The notes beneath the pieces were generated by a model. It was not told where the DNA came from, did no database searches, and saw only the letters and a list, made by a program, of their open reading frames with translations. The position numbers and the translations under genes were made by a program. From positions 186,001 to 250,000 of the forward strand of contig JAUIKS010000015.1 of the NCBI GenBank assembly GCA_030430565.1: a stretch of 64,000 nt of DNA, in the 5' to 3' direction. Shown in pieces: positions 26,316-33,650 of this stretch; within the stretch, counting starts at the first letter, position 1, and each line of letters begins with the position of its first letter. Origin of the DNA: Polyangia bacterium (GTDB lineage: Bacteria; Myxococcota_A; Polyangia; Nannocystales; Nannocystaceae).

Positions 26316-26672
26316 GTGAGCGACTCCACGCGAGCCCACGCCCCGATGCGGCGCGTCCAGAAAGCGCTGCGTAAGCGCAAGCTCCCCGCCGTCGTCGAGC
26401 TGCGCGTGACGACGCCCTGTAAGGTCGCCTGGGCCGAGATGACGCCGGTCGCGGACGGCGTCCGCCACTGCGAGCGCTGCGACTCCAAGGTCTATGACCT
26501 CACGGACATGTCCGGACGCGCGATCGTCGAGCGCGTGCGGGCGCACGGCGGGGCGATGTGCGCCCAGGTCCAGGCCCGCGACGACGGCCGCGTGGTGTTC
26601 GGCGACTGCGCGGACAACCAAAGCAATCTCGAGAACATCCGCGGCGGGCTGACGCTGAGTTCGTCCGACTGA
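26316..26672 (+). CDS. Small Cys-containing protein, zinc-binding-like, unknown function
   Basis: A 118-residue soluble protein starting at GTG 26316. The core reads W-x-x-M-x-P-x-x-x-G-x-R-H-C-E-R-C (GVRHCERCDSKVYDLTDMS), followed by an AHGGAMCAQVQARDDGRVVFGDC segment with two more cysteines. I have seen this arrangement as a small stand-alone or fused module in Bacteroidota and myxobacteria; the CxxC plus later Cys pair suggests a metal site. No function is assigned. It lies 30 nt after the DUF4215 lipoprotein and may be cotranscribed with it. Confidence 0.7.
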   Translation: MSDSTRAHAPMRRVQKALRKRKLPAVVELRVTTPCKVAWAEMTPVADGVRHCERCDSKVYDLTDMSGRAIVERVRAHGGAMCAQVQARDDGRVVFGDCADNQSNLENIRGGLTLSSSD

Positions 26673-26770
26673 CTCACGGAGCCACCGCTCCGCCTCCGCT
26701 CGTGAGCACGGGCGCAGCGGCGGCTCCAACGCCGTCCCCGACACCGTGACACGGCGCCGAGGAGTTTCGA

Positions 26771-27058
26771 CTAGCCGCGCGGCCCCGCGACGATGATGCT
26801 GACGGCCGCGTCGAGCGGGCGCTCTGGGTTTGAGGTGGCGTAGATGACGTGATCGTTCGTGACCTCTAAGAGAGCTACGGAGATATTAAACGTCTTCCAC
26901 TCCGGGCCGTAGACCGTGCAAACCGGCGCCGGCGGACCGCTGAATGGTTGCGCAAATTCGATCACGTAAAGCCCCTCTCGGAGCTTGCGAACGCTGAAGC
27001 CCGATCCCGACATCAGCTGACCTGAAGCATCAATCATTCCGTAGAGTACATCTGCCAT
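26771..27058 (-). CDS. Small beta-rich protein resembling tail-fibre/lectin-like binding modules
   Basis: A 95-residue protein from ATG 27058, preceded by AAAGAGG five nt upstream; the adjacent GTG at 27061 is less likely. The pattern G-x-G-F-x-V-x-x-x-x-x-G-x-Y-x-I-x-F-x-x-P-F-S-x-x-P-x-P (residues about 18-46) recalls a small beta-sandwich module found at the ends of phage tail fibres and some secreted proteins. No signal peptide is present. Its GC3 is clearly lower than that of the neighbours, which suggests recent acquisition. The binding role is inferred from the pattern only. Confidence 0.6.
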   Translation of the reverse strand: MADVLYGMIDASGQLMSGSGFSVRKLREGLYVIEFAQPFSGPPAPVCTVYGPEWKTFNISVALLEVTNDHVIYATSNPERPLDAAVSIIVAGPRG

Positions 27059-27538
27059 CACGACCTCTTTCTGCTTGTTGCCAAAGAGCCGCTACATCAC
27101 CAAATAGCCGCGACGTCCGTGAAGTAGGCCGCGACGCATGGCGGTCGCGCGCGCAAACTCCTGATTGAGCGAACGAGCTGGACAGCTATCAAGAGAACGC
27201 AGCGAACACGCGATAACGAGGGTGCCTGCAACACGCAGCGCTCGTGACCGCGAACGCAGCTTGATCGTCAGCGATGTCGTTCGCAACCCATCATCTCGTG
27301 GTTTCTCTCCGTCGCGTGCCGACGCGAGGGTATCGGCATGGGTGCGGACGAACGCGTACGTGTTTTTCGCGCGGCTGGCGTGAGTTCGAGCGCACCGAAA
27401 CGGCCGGGAACTGCGACCTCCGCGTGCGCAACGAACGCCCGGCTCTCGCTCGCGCGCTGGTGTTGACAGTTCGAAACGAGTCCGCGCGATCCGAATTCCC
27501 GAACGCGCGAGGGCGCCCAGACCACCAGCTCGACGGCG
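27059..27538. other. Lower-GC region with no convincing gene
   Basis: About 480 bp, visibly lower in GC than the rest of the window, with only short overlapping frames on both strands and no ribosome sites. A TTGACA (27463-27468) has no matching -10. Together with the adjacent lower-GC small gene it looks like an acquired or decaying segment. Confidence 0.4.
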
Positions 27539-28504
27539 CTACGCCGCGTCGTCGCTGACCAGGCCGATCGCGACCAGCCGCTCGCGCACGAACTCGCCGG
27601 CCGTCACGGCCTGCCCTGGGTAGCGATCCGGCCGCTCGGCGCTGACGCACTGGGGCAGCGTGCGGATCACGAAGTCCGGGTTGGGGTGCACGAAGTACGG
27701 GATCGAGTAGCGGCTGCGCGCGCCCCAGGGCGGCGGCGGGTTGACGACGCGGTGGGTCGTCGAGCGCAGCACGTGGTTGCTGAGGCGCTGCAGGATGTCG
27801 CCGACGTTGCAGACGATGACGCCCGGGATGGTGTCGACGGGGATCCACTCGCCGCGCTTGCTGAGGATCTCGAGGCCCGGCTCGCCCGAGCCGACCAGCA
27901 GCGTGATGAGGTTGATGTCCTCGTGCTCGGCGGAGCGCACGCTGCCGCCGACGGCGCCCGCGATCGGCGGGTAGTGAATCGGCCGCAGGACGTCATCGCC
28001 CTGGTCGACCGCGTCGTCGAAGAAGCCCTCATGGAGCTCGAGGTGCAGCGCGACCGCCCGCAGCATGCGCCGGCTCAGGGACTCGAGCGCGCAGAACAGC
28101 GCGTAGGTGCTGGCGCGGAAGTCCGCCGGACTCGCGGGCCAGACGTTGGCGGACAGCTCGCGCCGGGACGCGCCCTCGCGGCCGATCTGGAAGAACTCTT
28201 TGAGGTCCGGCGAGGCGCTGTCCTTGGCGTGCTCGACCCCGAAGTCGGTGTAGCCGCGGTTGCCTCGCGCGGCCCCCTCGGCGCGGCAGCGCTGGCGCTC
28301 CGCGAGCGGGAGCGCGAAGAAGGCGGCGGCCGAGCGATAGGCTCGCTCGACCAGCTCCTCCGGCACGCCGTGGTTGGCGATGCCGACGAAGCCGTGCTCG
28401 CGAAACGCGGCGCCGAGCTGGTCCACGAAGCGCTGGCGGGGCTGCGGCGCCCGCCCGGCGCCGGCCTGGTCGAAGGTGCTGATGTCGAGGATGGGGACGC
28501 GCAT
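27539..28504 (-). CDS. 2-oxoglutarate/Fe(II)-dependent dioxygenase, isopenicillin N synthase-like family
   Basis: A 321-residue enzyme with the family layout: the DIOX_N region (VPILDISTF, FREHGFVGIANHGVPEEL, FFALPLAERQRC) and the C-terminal double-stranded beta-helix with the iron triad H-x-D (SAEHEDINLITLL) and distal His (STTHRVVNPP), plus the RxS co-substrate motif (RSRYSIPYF). It should oxidise a small molecule with Fe(II) and O2, normally with 2-oxoglutarate. The substrate is unknown and no biosynthetic cluster surrounds it. It sits 33 bp downstream of the nucleoside transporter gene on the same strand, so it may be cotranscribed. Confidence 0.88.
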   Translation of the reverse strand: MRVPILDISTFDQAGAGRAPQPRQRFVDQLGAAFREHGFVGIANHGVPEELVERAYRSAAAFFALPLAERQRCRAEGAARGNRGYTDFGVEHAKDSASPDLKEFFQIGREGASRRELSANVWPASPADFRASTYALFCALESLSRRMLRAVALHLELHEGFFDDAVDQGDDVLRPIHYPPIAGAVGGSVRSAEHEDINLITLLVGSGEPGLEILSKRGEWIPVDTIPGVIVCNVGDILQRLSNHVLRSTTHRVVNPPPPWGARSRYSIPYFVHPNPDFVIRTLPQCVSAERPDRYPGQAVTAGEFVRERLVAIGLVSDDAA

Positions 28505-28537
28505 GACGATTCTTCGAGCTGTCTTGATGTACAGGTG

Positions 28538-29770
28538 CTAACGCAGGAAGGCGCCGGCGACGCACGCGGTCGAGAAGTTGGCGAGCGTGGCGGCGGCCAA
28601 CGCTAGCAGGCCGAGGCGGGCGATGTCAGCTTTACGCGACGGCACAATTACGCCGAGCCCGCCGATCTGGATGCCGATGCTCGAGACGTTGGCGAAGCCG
28701 CAGATCGCGAAGGTGGCGATGGCCCGGGAGCGTTCGCTGAGCGCCGGACCGAGCAGCCGAAGCTGATCGAAGGCGACGATCTCGTTGACCACCGTGCGCG
28801 TCCCGAGCACGCCGCCGACCTGCGTCGCCTCGCTCCAGGGGACCCCCATGAGCGCGGCGAGGGGTGAGAAGCCCCACCCGAGCAGCTGCTCGAGGGTGAA
28901 GACCGGGAGGCCGGCGCGGCCGCAGAGGAACGCGAGCGCGAGGTTGAGGAGCGCGATGAGGGCGATGAAGGCGATCAGCACGGCGCCGACGTTGAGCGCG
29001 AGCGTGAGCCCCTCGCCCGCGCCGGTCGCGGCGGCGTCGAGCACGTTGCGGCTGCTCGCCTCCTCGACCTCGGGCGCGGCGCCGGCGGTCTCGGAGGCGG
29101 CGGACTCCGGCACGATGATCTTCGCCATCGTGAGGGAGATCGGCGCGGTCATCGCGACCGCGGTCAGCAGGTGCTCGATCGAGACCTGCCCGACGAGCAC
29201 GTAGGCGCCGAGGATCGCGCCCGAGACCGAGGCCATGCCGGCGACCATCACCGTGAACAGCTCGGACTCGGTGAGCGACTCGAGGTACGGGCGGATCGTC
29301 AGCGGCGCCTCGGTCTGCCCCATGAACACGCTCGCGACGACGACCAGCGACTCGGCTCCGCTGACGCCGAACAGGCGGACCGTGACCTGCGCGAAGCCGC
29401 GAACCACGAGCTGCATGATCCCGAGGTGGTAGAGGACCGCGAACAGCGAGGCGACAAAGATGATCGTCGGCAGCACCTGAAACGCGAAGATCACCCCAAG
29501 GCCCGACTCGCCGCCCTGGGCCTGGCCGAGCGCGCCGAACACGAACGCGGAGCCCTCGAAGGTCATGTCGAGCACGGACTGCACGAGCTCGGCGAGCGCC
29601 CGCACGATCCGCTGCCCGACGGCGCTGCGGAGCACGAAGTAGGCGAGCAGCCACTGCAGCGCGACCCCGGACAGCACCGCGCGCAGGCTCACGGCGCGCC
29701 GGTCGCGGCTGAGGAGGAAAGCGAGCCCGAGCATGACCAGGGCTCCCAGTGCGCTGACTAGCGGGTACAT
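28538..29770 (-). CDS. nupC: Concentrative nucleoside transporter (CNT/NupC family)
   Basis: A 410-residue integral membrane protein from ATG 29770; a GTG 12 codons upstream adds only a polar stretch. It has the CNT core: FVFGALG...FAFQVLPTIIFVASLFAVLYHLG, the GQTEAPLTIRPYL motif of the nucleoside site, the ASVSGAILGAYV helix, and the ICGFANVSSIGIQIGG hairpin. CNT proteins import nucleosides with Na+ or H+. Next to it, divergently, lie upp and tdk, which supports pyrimidine nucleoside/base salvage. The substrate range cannot be read from the sequence. Confidence 0.93.
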   Translation of the reverse strand: MYPLVSALGALVMLGLAFLLSRDRRAVSLRAVLSGVALQWLLAYFVLRSAVGQRIVRALAELVQSVLDMTFEGSAFVFGALGQAQGGESGLGVIFAFQVLPTIIFVASLFAVLYHLGIMQLVVRGFAQVTVRLFGVSGAESLVVVASVFMGQTEAPLTIRPYLESLTESELFTVMVAGMASVSGAILGAYVLVGQVSIEHLLTAVAMTAPISLTMAKIIVPESAASETAGAAPEVEEASSRNVLDAAATGAGEGLTLALNVGAVLIAFIALIALLNLALAFLCGRAGLPVFTLEQLLGWGFSPLAALMGVPWSEATQVGGVLGTRTVVNEIVAFDQLRLLGPALSERSRAIATFAICGFANVSSIGIQIGGLGVIVPSRKADIARLGLLALAAATLANFSTACVAGAFLR

Positions 29771-29849
29771 CGTCAGGCCTCGCGGCCGCGGCTGCGGGAT
29801 GGACACCGCGGCGTACCACGAGTATCACAATCCGCGCCCCTACCCCGCT

Positions 29850-30479
29850 ATGCCGGCCGACGTTCAAGTCCTCACCCACCCGCTCGTGCAGCGCGACCTC
29901 TCGGTGCTGCGCGACCGCTCGACCTCCCCCGAGTCGTTTCGCCACGCGATCCGACGCATCGCCCGCGCGCTGGCGCTGGAGGTGCTCAAGGATGTTCGGG
30001 TGCGCGAGGTCGAGATCAAGACGCCGATGGAGTCGACGATCGGCGTCGAGATCGCCGAGCCCGTCGTCTTGGTCCCGATCCTCCGCGCCGGCCTGGGGCT
30101 CGTCGACGGCTTCCTCGACATGCTGCCCGAGGCCAAGGTCTGCCACCTCGGCCTCGTGCGCGACGAGACGACGCTGCAGCCGACCTGCTACCTCGACAAG
30201 CTCGACGCGCTCACCGGCGACGAGCGCGTGTTCGTGATCGACCCGATGCTGGCGACCGGCGGCAGCGCCTTGGCCGCGCTCGACAAGGTCATCGCCCGCG
30301 GGCTCTACAAGCCGCCGAGCTTCGCCTGCGTGCTCTCGGCGCCCGAGGGGATCCGCAAGATCCACGAGGCGCACCCCGACGTCCCGGTCCTGACGGCGGC
30401 GATCGATCGCTGCTGCGACGCCCGCGGCTGGATCCGCCCCGGCCTCGGCGACGCCGGCGATCGCCTGTTCGACTGCTGA
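29850..30479 (+). CDS. upp: Uracil phosphoribosyltransferase
   Basis: A 209-residue enzyme converting uracil and PRPP to UMP. ATG 29850 gives the family's normal length and opening (VQVLTHPLVQRDLSVLRD); an upstream ATG at 29799 would add 17 residues and cannot be excluded. The PRPP loop is VFVIDPMLATGGSA, with the flexible loop in LGLVRDETT and the uracil-binding end in RPGLGDAGDRLFDC. It is followed after 30 bp by tdk on the same strand and faces nupC, forming a pyrimidine salvage group. Confidence 0.95.
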   Translation: MPADVQVLTHPLVQRDLSVLRDRSTSPESFRHAIRRIARALALEVLKDVRVREVEIKTPMESTIGVEIAEPVVLVPILRAGLGLVDGFLDMLPEAKVCHLGLVRDETTLQPTCYLDKLDALTGDERVFVIDPMLATGGSALAALDKVIARGLYKPPSFACVLSAPEGIRKIHEAHPDVPVLTAAIDRCCDARGWIRPGLGDAGDRLFDC

Positions 30480-30509
30480 TAAACCGCTGACCTAGCCCGC
30501 GAGAGACCG

Positions 30510-31124
30510 ATGGCCAAGCTCTACTTTCGTCACGGAACGATGGACAGCGCCAAGACGCTGAACCTGCTGGCCGTCGCCCACAACTACAAGAGCCAGGGCA
30601 AGCGCGTCGTGCTGATGAAGCCGCGGCTCGACGATCGCTTCGGCTCGTCGGCGATCGCCTCGCGCGCCGGGCTCGAGGCGCCGGCGGACGTGCTGCTCGA
30701 CGCCGAGACCCGGCTGGACCCAGCCGACTTCGCCCAGGTCGACTGCGTGCTCGTCGACGAGGCGCAATTCCTGACGCCGGAGCTCATCGAGCAGCTGCGC
30801 GAGCTGACGCTGCGCCCCGGCCTCCCCGTGATCTGCTACGGGCTGCGCACCGACTTTCGCACGCGCCTGTTCGCGGGCTCCATGCGCCTGATGGAGCTGG
30901 CCGACTCGATCGAGGAGGTCAAGGTCACGTGCCAGTTCTGCAACCGGAAGGCGATCTACAACCTGCGGCTGGTCAACGGTCGCGGGACGCTGTCCGGCGC
31001 GCAGATCGAGCTCGGGGCCAACGAGCGCTACGCGCCGGTGTGCTGCGCCTGCTACGACCGCGAGGTCGGGCTCGATAACGCGGCGGGCCCCGCCACGGCG
31101 CAGGCCGCCGCGACCGCCCCGTGA
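30510..31124 (+). CDS. tdk: Thymidine kinase (type II)
   Basis: A 204-residue enzyme phosphorylating thymidine. The fold markers are present: phosphate loop GTMDSAKT, Walker-B-like VLVDEAQFL, CYGLRTDFRTRLF lasso, and a zinc site with cysteines in TCQFCNRKA and CCACYDR. The P-loop has Ala where most homologues have Gly (SAKT in place of SGKT/S). The C-terminus ends in an Ala/Thr-rich tail. RBS-like GAGAG lies 8-10 nt before the ATG. Likely cotranscribed with upp. Confidence 0.94.
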   Translation: MAKLYFRHGTMDSAKTLNLLAVAHNYKSQGKRVVLMKPRLDDRFGSSAIASRAGLEAPADVLLDAETRLDPADFAQVDCVLVDEAQFLTPELIEQLRELTLRPGLPVICYGLRTDFRTRLFAGSMRLMELADSIEEVKVTCQFCNRKAIYNLRLVNGRGTLSGAQIELGANERYAPVCCACYDREVGLDNAAGPATAQAAATAP

Positions 31125-31497
31125 CTTTACGACCGGCGCCGCGCTCGCGGCCCTGTGGAAAATTCACCGCGTGGACTGTCGACGCGAGCGACCGGGCCCT
31201 GTGACCAGGTCGCCGCGTACCCCCGCGTAGTTATCCACAGATCCGCGTAGAGATCCCCGCCCCATCAACAGGCGATGGCGGGTGATCAAGAGATCGCTGT
31301 GGATACACTTTTTAGCGAGCGCGCGTAACGTCGCTGTCACACGATCACGCACACCGCGTCTCCCAGGAGTAGGGCAAAACGCGGCGAAACGGCGGTATAC
31401 GGCCGCTGCTCGATATTTCGCCTGTGTCGGTACACGCAGCGGCTCGCGTGTCGCAGGGGCTAGGTAACGCAGAAAAACATGCACCCGTCGCGCCGCG
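31125..31497. other. Intergenic region with a cluster of DnaA-box-like sites
   Basis: 373 bp without a gene, comparatively AT-rich. It holds TTTTCCACA (minus strand, 31154-31162), a perfect TTATCCACA (31231-31239) and GTATCCACA (minus strand, 31298-31306). A T5 run follows at about 31309. A DnaA-controlled promoter or a replication-linked site is possible. Confidence 0.4.
31231..31239 (+). promoter_or_regulatory. Perfect DnaA box (TTATCCACA)
   Basis: Exact match to the consensus DnaA box, flanked at 77 bp and 67 bp by two near-matches on the opposite strand. A perfect copy is not expected by chance in a window this GC-rich. Confidence 0.45.
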
Positions 31498-32295
31498 GTG
31501 TTCCGGTACACTGACAACCGGTTCCTGCTGTTCCACACGGACACCGTGCTCGGCTCACGCAAGCATCGATTCTTCCTGCTCGGCGTCCTCGGCGTCTGCA
31601 GCTGCGTCCGCGAGCCCCTCGAGGTGCCCTGCCTCGAGGAGGGCGCCCTCGTCGTCACGGAGCTCCGCGTCGAGCAGGGCGGCAGCTACAGCGAGTGGGT
31701 CGAGCTCCACAACCCGACGGGCGCGCGGGTGAGCCTCGCCGGCGTGACCATCGCCGTCGACGCGATTGACGACTTCCGCCCCGAGCGCAGACGCCTGTTC
31801 ATCTCGCAAGACAGCGACGCTCCCCTGGAGCTCGCGGCCGGCGAGTACGCGGTCGTCGGCGAGTACACGCCCGACTCCGACTTCCTCGCGTTCCACTACA
31901 ACCGCGACTACGCGGTCGGCTCCGACGACGAGAGCGAGTCGCACAAGCGCGTGACCAAGCCCGGCGGCGACGAGGCCTCGGAGCTGCTGTGGATCCCCAC
32001 GCTCGCCGAGCAGCTCCCGAGCGGCGCGATCGCGGTCGAGAGCTGCGGCGTCGAGATCTCGCGCCTCGAGTACGAGCTGCCGCGCGTCGGCACGCTGGCC
32101 CTTGACGGCGCCCTCGACCCAGGCGCGGACAACGGCCCCGCGACGCCCGACGAGAGCGACGCGTGGTGCTACGACGCGCGCGAGGACCCGACGGCGCAGG
32201 AACTCGGCGTCCGCGGCAGCCCCGGCGAGGCCAACCCGACCTGCGCCGAGCTCGCCGAGCCGACCTCGCCAGACATGACTGGAGGGACACCTTGA
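31498..32295 (+). CDS. Single lamin-tail-domain (LTD) envelope protein
   Basis: A 265-residue protein with a hydrophobic N-terminal segment and cysteines at GVCSC that suggest a lipoprotein. One LTD follows: ALVVTELRVEQGGSYSEWVELHNPTG opens the Ig-like fold and a terminal tryptophan-Cys segment (DAWCYDA...GSPGEANPTC) closes it. LTDs in bacteria are known to accompany extracellular nucleases. The frame opens at GTG 31498; GTG 31546 is an alternative start that places the hydrophobic segment nearer the N-terminus. The TGA overlaps the TTG start of the next gene (TTGA, 32292-32295), so it is translationally coupled to the nuclease. Confidence 0.75.
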   Translation: MFRYTDNRFLLFHTDTVLGSRKHRFFLLGVLGVCSCVREPLEVPCLEEGALVVTELRVEQGGSYSEWVELHNPTGARVSLAGVTIAVDAIDDFRPERRRLFISQDSDAPLELAAGEYAVVGEYTPDSDFLAFHYNRDYAVGSDDESESHKRVTKPGGDEASELLWIPTLAEQLPSGAIAVESCGVEISRLEYELPRVGTLALDGALDPGADNGPATPDESDAWCYDAREDPTAQELGVRGSPGEANPTCAELAEPTSPDMTGGTP

Positions 32296-33617
32296 CCGGC
32301 CGCGTCCACGGACCGCTGAGCCTCGCGCTGCGGGCGGCGCTGGGCGCCTCGCTGGGCGCGCTGCTGCTCTCGAGCTGCGCCGGGCGGCAGGCGACGATCC
32401 GCTACGACCGCGAGCAGCTCGCCAGCAGCCTCGACGACCCCAGCGACGAGTCGGCGGTGCTGCTCGGCGAATTCGCGCTCGAGAAAGTCATCGACGGCGA
32501 CACCCTGCGCGTCGTCGGCATCGACGAGACCCTGCGCCTGCTCGCGCTCGACACCGAGGAGACCTTTAAGTCAGAGAAGGCCCGCCGCGCCTACGAGCAG
32601 GGGTGGGAGACCTACCTGACCGAGGCCCAGCTCGCGCGCAAGGGCAAGCCCGTCAAGATCCCGACCCCCCTCGGCGAGGACGCCAAGAAGTGGGCCGAGG
32701 AGTTTTTTAAAGGCATCCGCCGGGTCCGCCTCGAGCGCGACAGCCCCGACGAGATCCGCGGCCGCTACAACCGCCTCCTCACCTACGTCTACGCCAAGAA
32801 AGACGGCGAGTGGGTGAACTACAACATCGAGGCGGTGCGCGCCGGCATGAGCCCGTACTTCATGAAGTACGGCTACTCGACGCGCTTCCACGATGAATTC
32901 GTGGCGGCGCAGGAGGAGGCCCGCGCGGCCAAGCGCGGGATCTGGGACCCCGAGAAGGAGCACTACCTCGACTACGACCTGCGGCTCGCGTGGTGGACCC
33001 GCCGCGCCGAGTTCATCGCCGCGTTCAAGCGCGAGGCCGCCGACAAAGACAACTACATCGTCCTGACGGCCTGGGACGCCGAGCGTCAGCTCAAGGAGCA
33101 CCTCCACCGCGAGGTCGTGCTGTTGGCGACCGTCGGCGACGTCCGCGAGCGCGAGGGCAACAAGCCCACGCGCGTCAACCTGAGCCGGCGGATGTTCGGC
33201 GACTTCCCGCTGATCTTCTTCGACGACGACGTGTACGCGAGCTCCGGCATCGCCGAGTCCAAGGGAGACTTCGTGCGCGTGCGCGGCGTGGTCTCGAAGT
33301 ACCGCAACAAGCACACCGGCAAGGACGTAGTCCAGATCCAGGTCGAGCTGCCCGCGCAGGTCTCCCGCGACCCGCAGCAGGGCCCGCCGCGCGTGCTCCC
33401 CGGGGACGAGGCCTGGCCGCTCGGCGGCTCGGCGAGCGCGCCGGTGGACGCCTCCTCCGCGGCCCCGGGCGCCGGCCAAGACCAGGGCCCGCCGGCGACC
33501 CCGGCAGCTCGGCCCGACCCCGCCCTCGTCGCGCCCCCGATCGAGACCCCGCCGCGCGAGGACGAAGCGCCCGCCGACGCGGCGAGCCCTCAACCGACCC
33601 CGACCTCACGCCCCTGA
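32292..33617 (+). CDS. Thermonuclease (SNase-like) lipoprotein with C-terminal OB-fold-like domain
   Basis: A 441-residue protein started at TTG 32292, chosen because GGAGGG lies 5 nt upstream, the codon overlaps the previous stop, and it opens a signal peptide with lipobox LLSSC. Residues about 55-225 are a staphylococcal-nuclease fold: KVIDGDTLRVVG, LRLLALDTEET (catalytic Arg and Glu present), RGRYNRLLTYVY (second catalytic Arg) and NYNIEAVRAGMSPYF. A second beta-rich part (about 255-360, GDFVRVRGVVSKYRNKHTGKD) resembles an OB fold, which could bind nucleic acid. A Pro/Ala-rich tail ends the chain. Expected role: Ca2+-dependent DNA/RNA cleavage outside the inner membrane. Confidence 0.87.
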   Translation: MTGRVHGPLSLALRAALGASLGALLLSSCAGRQATIRYDREQLASSLDDPSDESAVLLGEFALEKVIDGDTLRVVGIDETLRLLALDTEETFKSEKARRAYEQGWETYLTEAQLARKGKPVKIPTPLGEDAKKWAEEFFKGIRRVRLERDSPDEIRGRYNRLLTYVYAKKDGEWVNYNIEAVRAGMSPYFMKYGYSTRFHDEFVAAQEEARAAKRGIWDPEKEHYLDYDLRLAWWTRRAEFIAAFKREAADKDNYIVLTAWDAERQLKEHLHREVVLLATVGDVREREGNKPTRVNLSRRMFGDFPLIFFDDDVYASSGIAESKGDFVRVRGVVSKYRNKHTGKDVVQIQVELPAQVSRDPQQGPPRVLPGDEAWPLGGSASAPVDASSAAPGAGQDQGPPATPAARPDPALVAPPIETPPREDEAPADAASPQPTPTSRP

Positions 33618-33650
33618 CGACGATCGACCCTACCCGGCAGGAGTTCGCAG

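Noticed and set aside
27062..27538. Short ORFs on both strands (for example 27165-27383 and 27274-27558)
   Set aside because: No codon bias, ribosome site or recognisable product; they overlap one another on opposite strands.
31125..31497. Chromosomal replication origin
   Set aside because: Three DnaA-like boxes alone are not enough: no dnaA, dnaN, gyrB or parAB nearby and no clear AT-rich unwinding element. Kept only as a finding.
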